Below are positions 54,303 through 63,200 of a DNA stretch of 63,828 bases, one piece after another. The stretch lies in assembly GCA_016788465.1 (NCBI GenBank), contig JAEURV010000137.1, positions 1 to 63,828 on the forward strand. The letters run 5' to 3'. The notes under the pieces were generated by a model. It ran no database searches, was not told the DNA's origin, and worked only from the letters and a program-made list of their open reading frames with translations. This DNA is from Nitrospira sp. GTDB lineage: Bacteria; Nitrospirota; Nitrospiria; Nitrospirales; Nitrospiraceae. The translations under genes and the position numbers were made by a program. The stretch's first letter is position 1; the number at the start of each line of letters is the position of its first letter.

Positions 54303-55130
54303 ATGGATCGTATTCGTGCCGCACTTGAGCTGTACAAAGACTTCAGAGGGTCCTCCACCCGCGGGGAACACTCCGGGCGAACGACGACGCAGTCGGTGCC
54401 GCCCCCGATTACATATACTCGAACAAGATCGTTGAGTATTCCACACACGGTTTTGCGCGGGCATCGCGTGATGGCCGCACACAAGAAGGGGCCGTTCGTC
54501 GACGCGTACAAAATTCTTCGAACCCAAGTCACCCAAAGGCTTCGGGAAAACGGATGGAATGTCGTCGGCGTGACGAGTCCCGGGTACGGAGAAGGGAAGA
54601 CTCTGACGGCCGTCAATTTAGCGGTCAGTCTGGCAATGGAAACAACACAGACTGTGCTCTTGGTGGATTCGGATCTTCAGGATCCTACGGTGCATCAGGT
54701 CTTTGGTGTGAAGGACTGTCTCGGGTTGGCCGACTACTTGCTTGATGATCAGCCTGTTGAAGACTTGCTGTTGCACCCTGGGATTGGGCGCTTTGTTTTG
54801 TTGCCTGGAGGTCGTGCGATATCAAACTCCACTGAAATCTTGACCTCACCTAAGATGGTGGCGCTCGTGGAAGAGCTGAAGCATCGCTATCCCTCGCGAG
54901 TCGTCATATTTGATCTCCCTCCATTGCTGCATACGGCGGATGTCTTGGCGTTCTCTCCGTACACGGACGCACTTCTCATGGTCGTTGAGGAAGGAAAGAC
55001 GACGGGTGAGGAGTTGCAGCGCGCTCTATCCTTGGTCAAGAACTCACGTCCGGTCTTAGGAACGGTGCTGAACAAGGCAGGAAGATCGTCCTTGACCCTG
55101 GCGGATATGAAGGCCATGTTGGCCCCCTAG
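54303..55130 (+). CDS. Tyrosine autokinase (CapB/BY-kinase, exosortase-associated)
   Basis: 275 residues from the ATG at 54303 (MDRIRAALELYKD); a frame open from 54252 would overlap the Wzz gene. Walker A SPGYGEGKTLTAVNLA, Walker A-prime VLLVDSDLQDPTVHQVFG, Walker B RVVIFDLPPLL: a complete BY-kinase core. The C-terminal tyrosine cluster that is autophosphorylated in CapB/Wzc is absent, as the protein ends RSSLTLADMKAMLAP. The activity would regulate chain length together with the Wzz-type protein. Confidence 0.88.
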   Translation: MDRIRAALELYKDFRGSSTRGEHSGRTTTQSVPPPITYTRTRSLSIPHTVLRGHRVMAAHKKGPFVDAYKILRTQVTQRLRENGWNVVGVTSPGYGEGKTLTAVNLAVSLAMETTQTVLLVDSDLQDPTVHQVFGVKDCLGLADYLLDDQPVEDLLLHPGIGRFVLLPGGRAISNSTEILTSPKMVALVEELKHRYPSRVVIFDLPPLLHTADVLAFSPYTDALLMVVEEGKTTGEELQRALSLVKNSRPVLGTVLNKAGRSSLTLADMKAMLAP

Positions 55131-55161
55131 GCCGCACCGTTGTATCTAGAACAGTGGATCT

Positions 55162-56568
55162 ATGTACGAAACTTTCTATCGATTCAAAGCCAAACCGTTC
55201 GCACTTCTACCAGACAGCAGTTTTCTTTATGAGGGTGCAGAGCATCAGGCCGCCTATAGTCTGTTGGAATATGGCATTCTGAGTGAAGCGCCATTCATGG
55301 TCCTCACCGGCGATCCCGGTGTCGGGAAGACCTCCCTTCTTCAGAAACTCATCGCCGAGCATGGTAGCCGGCACAAAATTGGGTTGGTGACCAATGCGCG
55401 GTACGATATCGAGCAACTCTTGCCATGGATTCTCTTGTCTCTTGGGTTAAGCACCAAACGGCTCGACCCTATCGAAGCGTATCACCTATTCTCAGAGTTT
55501 CTCTCTCACGAATCGAAACGGGCACGACGAGTTATTCTGGTCATTGACGAAGCCCAAAGCCTGGGTGCGGAGCTGCTTGAAGAGTTGCGTTTGTTGTCGA
55601 ACATGAACGATGGGAGGACTTTAAAGTTACAGATCATTCTCTCGGGTCAACCTGATCTCTATACGCTGCTGCAACGGATCGATATGACTCAATTCGCGCA
55701 ACGAATTGTCGTGGACTATCATCTTAAACCACTGTCCGAAGCGGATACGCTCAATTGTATTCGCCATCGACTGCAGGTTGCGGGCGGGCATCCATCGCTT
55801 TTTACCGATCAGGCCTGCGCGCTTGTCCATCGATTGAGCCAAGGGAATCCACGTCTGATTAACCAGGTTGCAGATATTGCTTTGACTTATGGATATGCCG
55901 AGCAGGCCAGAACCATCACTGCACAGTTAGTTGCTCAGGCCGCTCTCGACCGGATCAAAGGGAGAATCCTTCCGCTCGCTGCGACGGAAGAATTGGTTGT
56001 GCTTGCATCTTCTCCGGAAGAGATCTCCGCACAGCAAGGTTCCAGTCGGACTCGCTCATCAGACCTTGCCATCGATGAACCGTCTGAAGCCCCGTCGATT
56101 CGTTCTCCGGAAGAGGATTATGAACGGGGGATGGTCTTAAAAGAAGAAGAACGGATGAAAGAGGCCGTGGAACTCTTTCATGCCGCTGCCAGGGACAAGT
56201 CCTTGTGGTTTAAGGCCTATGCTCAGGTCGGATATTGTTACGTCATGATGCGGGAACCTCAGGCGGCGATTCAAGCCTTTTGCACGGCGCTGGATGATGC
56301 CACGGCACCGCCGAACGAGGTGATGGATGTTCTCTACTGTTTGGGGCGCAGTCTTGAATCCGTCGGAAAGGCTGATCAGGCGAGAGAGGTGTATGAGAGA
56401 ATCGATCACTCTACCCCATCCTTTAGAGATGTCCCCAATCGCCTGAAACAACTAGCCATGTCCCCACATTCATCAAGGAAGAGCGCTGAACCATTCGGCG
56501 CACGGCATGCATGGGTCAGCGGGATGATTGACAACGTTCAACGATTTTTCATAGGCACTCAGAAGTGA
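55162..56568 (+). CDS. Exosortase-locus AAA ATPase (ExeA-like) fused to a TPR domain
   Basis: 468 residues. N-terminal ExeA/TniB-like AAA domain: YRFKAKPFALLPDSSFLYEG, Walker A GDPGVGKT (50-57), Walker B VILVIDEA (124-131), then the C-terminal ATPase lid to about 275 (LVHRLSQGNPRLINQVADIA). Residues 310-455 add tetratricopeptide units (EDYERGMVLKEEERMKEAVE). The ATPase alone is a standard member of PEP-CTERM loci; the TPR fusion is extra. It may energise or gate export complexes from the cytoplasm. Confidence 0.88.
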   Translation: MYETFYRFKAKPFALLPDSSFLYEGAEHQAAYSLLEYGILSEAPFMVLTGDPGVGKTSLLQKLIAEHGSRHKIGLVTNARYDIEQLLPWILLSLGLSTKRLDPIEAYHLFSEFLSHESKRARRVILVIDEAQSLGAELLEELRLLSNMNDGRTLKLQIILSGQPDLYTLLQRIDMTQFAQRIVVDYHLKPLSEADTLNCIRHRLQVAGGHPSLFTDQACALVHRLSQGNPRLINQVADIALTYGYAEQARTITAQLVAQAALDRIKGRILPLAATEELVVLASSPEEISAQQGSSRTRSSDLAIDEPSEAPSIRSPEEDYERGMVLKEEERMKEAVELFHAAARDKSLWFKAYAQVGYCYVMMREPQAAIQAFCTALDDATAPPNEVMDVLYCLGRSLESVGKADQAREVYERIDHSTPSFRDVPNRLKQLAMSPHSSRKSAEPFGARHAWVSGMIDNVQRFFIGTQK

Positions 56569-56607
56569 CTCCTCTCCACAATTCAGCGCGGATCCCTGAA
56601 GGCTCCC

Positions 56608-57036
56608 ATGGCTGATTCATCACCGGACATCTCCGAACCGTCCGTTACTCCTGTGGAACGCTATGAGCGAGGAATGGCGCTGAAACATGCAGGACTGCAT
56701 AAGGCTGCAATCGACCAGTTTGAAATGGCCGCCGTCGAAGTGTCATTGGCCCTGAAGTCCTATGCACAGATCGGACTGTGTTATAAGCTGGCGGGTCGCT
56801 ACGAGGAGGCCGTCCCAGCGTTTCAAAAGGCATTGAAGGTGACTGCGGCCTCGTCAAGGGAAACTGTTCAGATTCTCTACGTGCTCGGCCGCACGCTGGA
56901 GTCCTTGGGGCGTATTGCGGAAACACTCGAGGCCTATCGTTGGATCCGGCGGGAAGATCCGGACTATCGAGATGTCACAGAGAGGATTGAGCGGCTCAGC
57001 TCCCGTCGCTCAACGCTCGGCACAAAAAAGATTTAG
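56608..57036 (+). CDS. TPR-repeat protein paralogous to the ATPase C-terminus
   Basis: 142 residues of tetratricopeptide repeats without signal peptide. It aligns with the C-terminal 140 residues of the preceding ATPase: RYERGMALKHAGLHKAAIDQ versus DYERGMVLKEEERMKEAVEL, and LYVLGRTLESLGRIAETLEA versus LYCLGRSLESVGKADQAREV. It looks like a local duplication of that domain as a separate gene, 39 bases downstream. Function unknown beyond a likely protein-binding role. The Shine-Dalgarno is not clear. Confidence 0.75.
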   Translation: MADSSPDISEPSVTPVERYERGMALKHAGLHKAAIDQFEMAAVEVSLALKSYAQIGLCYKLAGRYEEAVPAFQKALKVTAASSRETVQILYVLGRTLESLGRIAETLEAYRWIRREDPDYRDVTERIERLSSRRSTLGTKKI

Positions 57037-57231
57037 GCGGAGGACTTGTTTGCGGTCAGGGAGGAATCTCTCTTCCATCCGCTCGGAAGCAATCCCTACA
57101 CAGAGTACTCCTTGCTATCTGTCCAGTTCCTACGGCTGAGATTTTCAACATTGTGCATGCGCAACGATTACTTCTGAGGTGGATGGCGAACGTCTCGCCA
57201 GCTCAGGTCCCTGACAAGGAGAGAAACAACG

Positions 57232-57756
57232 ATGGAGTGTATTCTGTTTCGTCATGGCATTGCCATAGAACCAGAGGAATGGGAGGGAACGGAGGACTGT
57301 CGCCCGCTGACGGACAAGGGAAAGAAGCGGGTCGGACAGGCGGCTCAAGGATTGGCGGTGCTCGGTTGTGAGCCAACGCATCTGTTTACGAGTCCCTTTG
57401 TTCGGGCTTATGAGACGGCAAGGCTTGTGCGTGCGGCGGTCTGTCCGACCCTAAAGTTGGAGACCAGAGATGAGTTGGCGGCGGGAACAAAACCAGATCA
57501 ACTCATGGGGCTTCTTCGCACACTCCCCTCCGACGGAGTTGTCCTGTGTGTCGGGCATGAACCCTTGCTGGGCGAGGTCGCGAGTTTATTCCTCTGTGGA
57601 AAAGTGCTTCCAAATTTCCGACTTAAGAAAGCCGGAGCAGTCAGTCTCGAACTATCGGAAGGCATCACACCCGGACAAGCGTGGTTACGCTGGTGGCTCC
57701 AGCCAGGACAGTTGCGGGCGATTGGCAAGCGTGCATCCAGTAAGGAAAAAGAATGA
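57232..57756 (+). CDS. sixA: SixA-type phosphohistidine phosphatase
   Basis: 174 residues, a short histidine-phosphatase fold. Catalytic His8 in FRHGIA and His109 in CVGHEPLL, with FTSPFVRAYETARL for substrate binding. SixA removes phosphate from histidine in Hpt-type or phosphotransferase proteins. ACAAGGAGAG precedes the ATG. It may belong to the polyphosphate-metabolism surroundings of the ppx gene on the other strand; the two converge. Confidence 0.88.
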   Translation: MECILFRHGIAIEPEEWEGTEDCRPLTDKGKKRVGQAAQGLAVLGCEPTHLFTSPFVRAYETARLVRAAVCPTLKLETRDELAAGTKPDQLMGLLRTLPSDGVVLCVGHEPLLGEVASLFLCGKVLPNFRLKKAGAVSLELSEGITPGQAWLRWWLQPGQLRAIGKRASSKEKE

Positions 57757-57829
57757 CTGGGCTTAGGAACAAGCTGTTTCGTTCGTGACGGTAGACAGAG
57801 GGTTCTGGAGTATTGGAAACCCTATCTCC

Positions 57830-57994
57830 TTAACTGGTCATGGGTCTACGAGAAGAAAATCTTATTGCAATTGAGGTGAGCCACTCATGGAGCAATCGTA
57901 GTTGGGTGCTCTCCCCGCATCCATCAATGTGCTCGACGATAATCAGTTTCTCTGGATATGGGTAGGGGGCGTTAGGATCGGACGCGAATCGGTC
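57830..57994 (-). pseudogene. Decayed thymidylate-kinase-like gene fragment
   Basis: Read on the minus strand right after ppx, one frame gives YPYPEKLIIVEHIDGCGEST and then QLRLLHEWLTSI before a stop at 57830. Thymidylate kinases read LIIVEGIDGSGKSTQL at this point. Three changes destroy the P-loop: Gly to His, Ser to Cys and the essential Lys to Glu (57905-57922). An ATG overlaps the ppx stop as ATGA but is out of frame with this segment, so a frameshift also exists. The remaining 500 or more bases of such a gene are missing, replaced by unrelated sequence and sixA. Assignment is by motif only. Confidence 0.6.
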
Positions 57995-59546
57995 ATGCGT
58001 GTTCCGGTTGCAGCGCTATGCCGGAGAATTGCACGCGCCGGCGGAACACTTGTTCGAAGAGATCAGCTCGGCTTTTAGCGGCCCATAGTTCCATTTCGGC
58101 GTCTCCTGTGAGATGTACCTCAATGGTGATCTGCTTTCCAAACTTCACCTGCAGCCGTTGAATCAGGGAAAAATGGGTTCGGTCGAGTCCATCCGCGATG
58201 CGCAACAGCGCTGCAAGGATCTTGACGATTCGTTGTAGTCGAGGCGGCAATCCGTCGAACTCTTCGTGTTTGAGTGTCGGTAAGGCTCGTCGGTGATACC
58301 GGGTGACATTGGCAACCACATCGATTTCTTCGGCCGTGAGTCCCCCAAGATCGCTATGCTTGATGAGATAGTAGGCGTGCTTGTGGTGTTGTCTGGGATT
58401 GATGTGGTACCCGACGTCGTGCAGGATGGCGGCGTATTCAAGCCAGGTGCGCTCTTGATCGCCTAAGTGATGCTCTCGTCTGGTCTGATCGAATAACTGC
58501 AACGCCAAGCAAGCGACATGCAGCGAATGGCTCTCTGGGGCATGGCAGCGCCGAGCAAGGCCGATCACGTTCCGGCGGCGAACGTCGGGGAAGTCCTGTT
58601 CGGCCTTTAACCCTTCACGATGGCGGACGATAAAGTCATAGATGACTCCCTCTCGAATAGCCTTATCACAGAGTGTAATCTCTTGAAGACCGGAGAGTTC
58701 GAGAAGGCATCTCAGGACGACGGTCGTGGGCAGCAGGGTGTCGACGCGTTTGGGGTCAAGCCCTGGAATCGCCAGACGGTCCTTTACCGATGAACGGCCC
58801 AACTCAGCTTCCAAACTTCGGATATGTTTCAATGGAACGGTTGCCAGATTGTGTTGCGGCAGCGGTCGACCTGTTTGGCGAAGATGTACGACCTCGCCCA
58901 CATTGCCGGCCATGCCCGAGGTGGCGACGAGGGAATGAAACTTCTTCGTCTTAAAGGATCCAAGGGCGTCCCTAAGGTGGGTGGTCACGACGGTTTCGAG
59001 CGCACGCATCATCGACTCCGACGGCGGAGTCTTAGGGAGGCACTGTTCGGTGAGTCGGATCGCCCCCAGCTTGAGGCTGGTGCCGTGCATCAGGCCGTCT
59101 CGATTCCCCACGATCAACTCGACGGAGCCGCCACCGATATCAACGACTAATGTCGGTCCGTCCGGGAGGGCGATACTGTGCTTGACGCCGAGAAAGATCA
59201 GGCGAGCTTCCTCCACTCCGCTGATCACACGGACTCGTAGTCCGATCTGTTCAAGGATCATCGCAATAAACTCACCACCGTTTTGGGCTTCACGCACTGC
59301 GCTGGTCGCCACGGCCGTGATGCGATCAAATCCCTTGTTATGAGCCAATGTGACCAAGGTCCTGAGCACGGTCATCGCTCGAGCCATGGATTCGTCGGAA
59401 AGGCGTTTGGTGGCGAACACACCGTTGCCCAACCTGGTGATGTCTTTGAACCGATCTAGAATCTTAAAGCTGGCATCAGGCAGAATCTCCGCCAGCACCA
59501 TATGAATGGAGTTGGTTCCGATATCGATGACAGCCAGTTTGGACAT
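57993..59546 (-). CDS. ppx: Ppx/GppA exopolyphosphatase with HD domain
   Basis: 517 residues. Hydrolyses terminal phosphate from polyphosphate and/or pppGpp in the cytoplasm. Actin-like ASKHA half (IDIGTNSIHMVLAEI at 6-20, VVDIGGGSVELIVG near 139, ATSGMAGNVGEVV) followed by an HD-type region (about 315-480) with ILHDVGYHINPRQHHKHAYY. Length and order are those of the long PPX/GppA proteins. AGGTAGGG lies just ahead of the ATG at 59546. The decayed kinase fragment directly follows it. Confidence 0.93.
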   Translation of the reverse strand: MSKLAVIDIGTNSIHMVLAEILPDASFKILDRFKDITRLGNGVFATKRLSDESMARAMTVLRTLVTLAHNKGFDRITAVATSAVREAQNGGEFIAMILEQIGLRVRVISGVEEARLIFLGVKHSIALPDGPTLVVDIGGGSVELIVGNRDGLMHGTSLKLGAIRLTEQCLPKTPPSESMMRALETVVTTHLRDALGSFKTKKFHSLVATSGMAGNVGEVVHLRQTGRPLPQHNLATVPLKHIRSLEAELGRSSVKDRLAIPGLDPKRVDTLLPTTVVLRCLLELSGLQEITLCDKAIREGVIYDFIVRHREGLKAEQDFPDVRRRNVIGLARRCHAPESHSLHVACLALQLFDQTRREHHLGDQERTWLEYAAILHDVGYHINPRQHHKHAYYLIKHSDLGGLTAEEIDVVANVTRYHRRALPTLKHEEFDGLPPRLQRIVKILAALLRIADGLDRTHFSLIQRLQVKFGKQITIEVHLTGDAEMELWAAKSRADLFEQVFRRRVQFSGIALQPEHA

Positions 59547-59676
59547 GACCCTACCTTCTAACGGCAGCGCGTACGGACCTTAATGAACAACCAGGGACCT
59601 GTCAAGAAGTTGAGCGTGAACACTGTGTAATACGTACGGGAGAAGGGATAGGCACGGATCTATCCATTCCGATGTC

Positions 59677-60243
59677 CTATTGGACGACCAAGTGAACACT
59701 CCGATTCTTCTGCCGGCATTCGCTGCTGTGTTCGAAGCAGAGCGGACGGTCCTTCCCATAGCTGGTCGTTGAGATGTCTATGGAGACACCGAGTCGTCGA
59801 AGAGAGGACTTGACGTTTCTTGCTCGACGCTCGCCCAGTACGAGATTGTAGGCAGATGTGCCGATGTCATCGCCCCGTCCCTCCAAGATGAGAAGCGTAA
59901 TATTGTCGTGCTGCAGCTGTTTTGCATTGGATTCCAAGACGCGCAGGGCGTCCCCTTGGATGGCCTCTTGATCAAAGTCGAACAAGATGTCGGTCAATAT
60001 CCCGGGATCCAGGCCAGTGGCGGTTCGGGCGGTCAATTCGGATTGCATCGCAGGACTGGTACGTGAGCCGGTAAGGTGCGCCTCATTCGGAGGGATTTCC
60101 TTAAGCGCTGGTTCAGCGATTCGTTCCTCTTGCCCGCCAAGGTCTTGTCCGATGAGGGAACCAGATCGTGAGGAGCATCCATGAAACAGAAGCACAGTCA
60201 GGCCGAAGAGGCCAAAGAGCGTCACGCTGCGTACCGGTATCAT
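59677..60243 (-). CDS. OmpA-family (Pal-like) lipoprotein
   Basis: 188 residues. Signal with Cys23 in LLFHGCSSRSG, an imperfect lipobox (Phe and His at -3 and -2). The C-terminal OmpA domain (about 80-188) begins TDILFDFDQEAIQGDALRVL, then LLILEGRGDDIGTSAYNLVL and GERRARNVKSSLRRLGV; the peptidoglycan-binding Asp and Arg of the family are present (Asp in GRGDD, Arg in ERRAR). It is related to Pal but ends with a short Cys-containing tail (CFEHSSECRQKNRSVH). Upstream of ppx on the same strand with a 130-base gap. Confidence 0.85.
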   Translation of the reverse strand: MIPVRSVTLFGLFGLTVLLFHGCSSRSGSLIGQDLGGQEERIAEPALKEIPPNEAHLTGSRTSPAMQSELTARTATGLDPGILTDILFDFDQEAIQGDALRVLESNAKQLQHDNITLLILEGRGDDIGTSAYNLVLGERRARNVKSSLRRLGVSIDISTTSYGKDRPLCFEHSSECRQKNRSVHLVVQ

Positions 60244-60276
60244 AGGTCTGCCTCTAATTGAAGGGCATGCGAACCG

Positions 60277-63200
60277 TTACTTGAGGAGTGTCTGGGCTCT
60301 TTCATAGATCGGCTGAGTTTCGCTGACTGCTGTCCAGTTCAAGATTGCCAAAGAATCCTCAACATACTTCGGCGTTCGCATGCCGTTTAAGACGCAGGTG
60401 ACTCCGGGTGTGCTGCGGAGGATCCAGCACATCTGCTGGGAGAGAGAAGCGGTGCGGTGCGCGTCCGGTAAGAGAGGTCTGATCGCCTGTGCGATTCGTT
60501 CGGTCTGTGCCCGACTTCGAAGGGTTGCCTCATGCCTGAATGTACGCAGAAGAGCTAGGATCTCGGGAATGTACCGTTGCCGCCACTGCTCCCACTGTTC
60601 AGCGGTGGTTCCAGAGAGCTGTCGCGAAAGCAGCTGGAGGACGTGATTCACCTGCGGGGCAATCATATGGTGTTCGATCTGCTCCCAATGTTCGAGTCCC
60701 TGAATCTGCGGCAGGATGCGGCGCAGTTCTCCGGACCAATTGAAATAGTCGCTTGGCGCTGTCTCGGTTCCGGTCGATGGGATATTCGGCGCAAGAGAGG
60801 TCCGGTATTCTTGTTCAAGTGCCTCGACGATGTTGAGTTGCCGATCTCGGTCGATCGAGCAGTCTTCAACCGGCAATTCCGCGAGGCGAATCATCTTGTT
60901 GCGCCCGACCATAGCGTTCAGCGGTCGATTGACCAGCACTGCGATATTGTGCTGGCGGGCGTATTCGAGAACCGTTTGCGTGCGGGTTGGACCTGAGTTG
61001 ACGGTTACAGCAGGCCCCGATTCAAAGAGATTCATCGGGCATTGTAAGACCTGAAAATGATGGGTGGAGGACCCGACGGAGCGTGCGGCTGTTTCAGCTG
61101 CGTGCACCATGAGCGAGAGGGATGTCCCTTCTGGGTCATCAGTGGGCGATGCGATGGTGTTCGAGGATACACCATAATATTGGAGGCGTCCAGCCGCCAC
61201 CTGCGTTTCAAAATAGGCAAAGGCTCGCTGAAGGCGGTCGTAGAAATCGGTACGCAGCTTCTCCAGACTTGCTATATCGCGATGCCGAGCTTCCAAGAGA
61301 AAATACTCCGGGTTATGGAGCAGACAGACGTCGAGCGTCGTAAGAGCCAGACGATCCAAGGATAACGTCAGTTGGTCCGCCAGGAATTCTGGATGCAGGC
61401 AATGCCAGATGCCGTCCCCGTATTTCACCATGTCAGGGTAGGGGTGCCCGGCCTTTTCCTTCGCTTCGGCAATCTTCAGATTCTGTCCCTGTATGTACCC
61501 GATTTTGGAAATCACGATGATTTCATTACGCTGAATATCGCCGGACGCGACAAGCTCCGCCAGCACGGATCCCACCAGCCGCTCACTGTCTCCGTCCATG
61601 TAGTTCGTGGAGGTGTCGATGAGGTTGCACGCTGTTCGTAAGGCCTGTGTGAGTGCGGCGCGATGCTCAGCATGCTGGGTGTCCACTCGATAGGTGCCGA
61701 ATCCGATTCGTGTCGTGGTCAAGCCTGTTGTCCCGAGCGGCGTGAAGCCCTGTGCGAGGCCGGACTGTCCGCTTCGGGACAGCATACGGGATGCGTAAGT
61801 CGCCGTACCCTGTGCGGTTGCCTGTCCCGAGAGTCGGATGCCGCTCAGCAGTCTCGGTTCGTTCTGCAGATTCACGGAGGTGGATTGATCACTTTGCAGG
61901 GCCTCTGCCACGAGATGCGGATCCGTGATCGGCTGTCGGCAGGTGTAATTCCGGCAAATGTAGAGGGTAGCCATACCGGAAACGGGCGGCCTATTTTTTA
62001 GGAGAGGGAGTGATGACGGCGTCGACGGCGAGCCTGCCGCAATGATGCGGTTGGGTACATAACATTGGGCCACGGCTTGTTGAAGTGGCTCAAGCGCTTC
62101 CTGCTGAGCAGCACTGATGAAAGCCAGTTCCACCGGACCTTCGGTCAAAAAGTCCACGACCGCAAGGCTCTTGGCAAATGCACGGGGATAGCGAGTCATC
62201 TGCCGGCCGTAGGCGCGTACCGCGGCGGTCGCCGCGCGGCGCCAGTCGTCTCGATCAAAGTGAAAGGACAGTCGAGCGAGGGCTGACGCTGCAACCGCAT
62301 TGGCGCTCGGCGTCGCACCGTCTGTGCCTTCGCGGTGACGCAGGATGAGCGATTCGTGCTGTTTCGCCGTGGTAAAGAACCCGCCCTGTTCCTCGTCCTG
62401 AAAGTCTGCCGTCAGGTGATCGGCCAATCGTGCGGCGGCATGGAGATAGGATTCAGCGGCACCGGCTTCGTACAGATCTACCAGACCTTCGGCGAGGTAG
62501 GCATAGTCTTCCAGATAGGCGTCGAGATGCGCGCGACCGGCTCGTGAGGTGCGGAATAAGCGTCCATCAGGTTTGGCATGGTATCGCAGCAAGTAGTCGG
62601 CAGTCTGCCTGGCGTGCTGGAGGTATCGGATCTCACCAAAGACTCGTGCGGCTTCCGCCATGGCCGAGAGCATCATGCCGTTCCATGAGGTGATGATCTT
62701 GTCGTCCAGTGCCGGGGGGATGCGCCGTCGCCTGGCTTCATACAGCAGAGGTTTTATCCGTGAGGCGCTGCCCAGGATTTCGTCTGGTGTAAGTTGGAGG
62801 TGGTTTGCCACTTCCGCGATGGGCCGGAGGCGATTGGGGATGCTGGTGTGCTCCCAATTGCCTGATTCCGTGATGTCGTAGAGTGCACAGAATCGCCGCG
62901 TGTCTTGGTCGTTGCCGAGCGCTTCCCGGACTTGGGCCGGAGTCCAGACGAAGAACTTGCCCTCCACGCCTTCTGAGTCGGCGTCGGTAGAGGAGTAGAA
63001 TCCGCCTTCAGGACCGGTCATCTCACGGCAGATATAGTCGAGTACGTCGGTCGCCACCTCGCGATAGAGCCGCGTCTTGGTGACCTGATAGGCTTCGATA
63101 TACACGCGTGCCAGCAGCGCATTGTCGTAGAGCATTTTCTCGAAATGGGGGACGAGCCATCGGGCGTCCGTCGAGTAGCGTGCGAAACCGCCGCCGATAT

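Noticed and set aside
57799-57823. Hairpin AGGGTT/AACCCT between sixA and ppx
   Set aside because: Six-base stem with a 13-base loop and no T-run; too weak to call a terminator.
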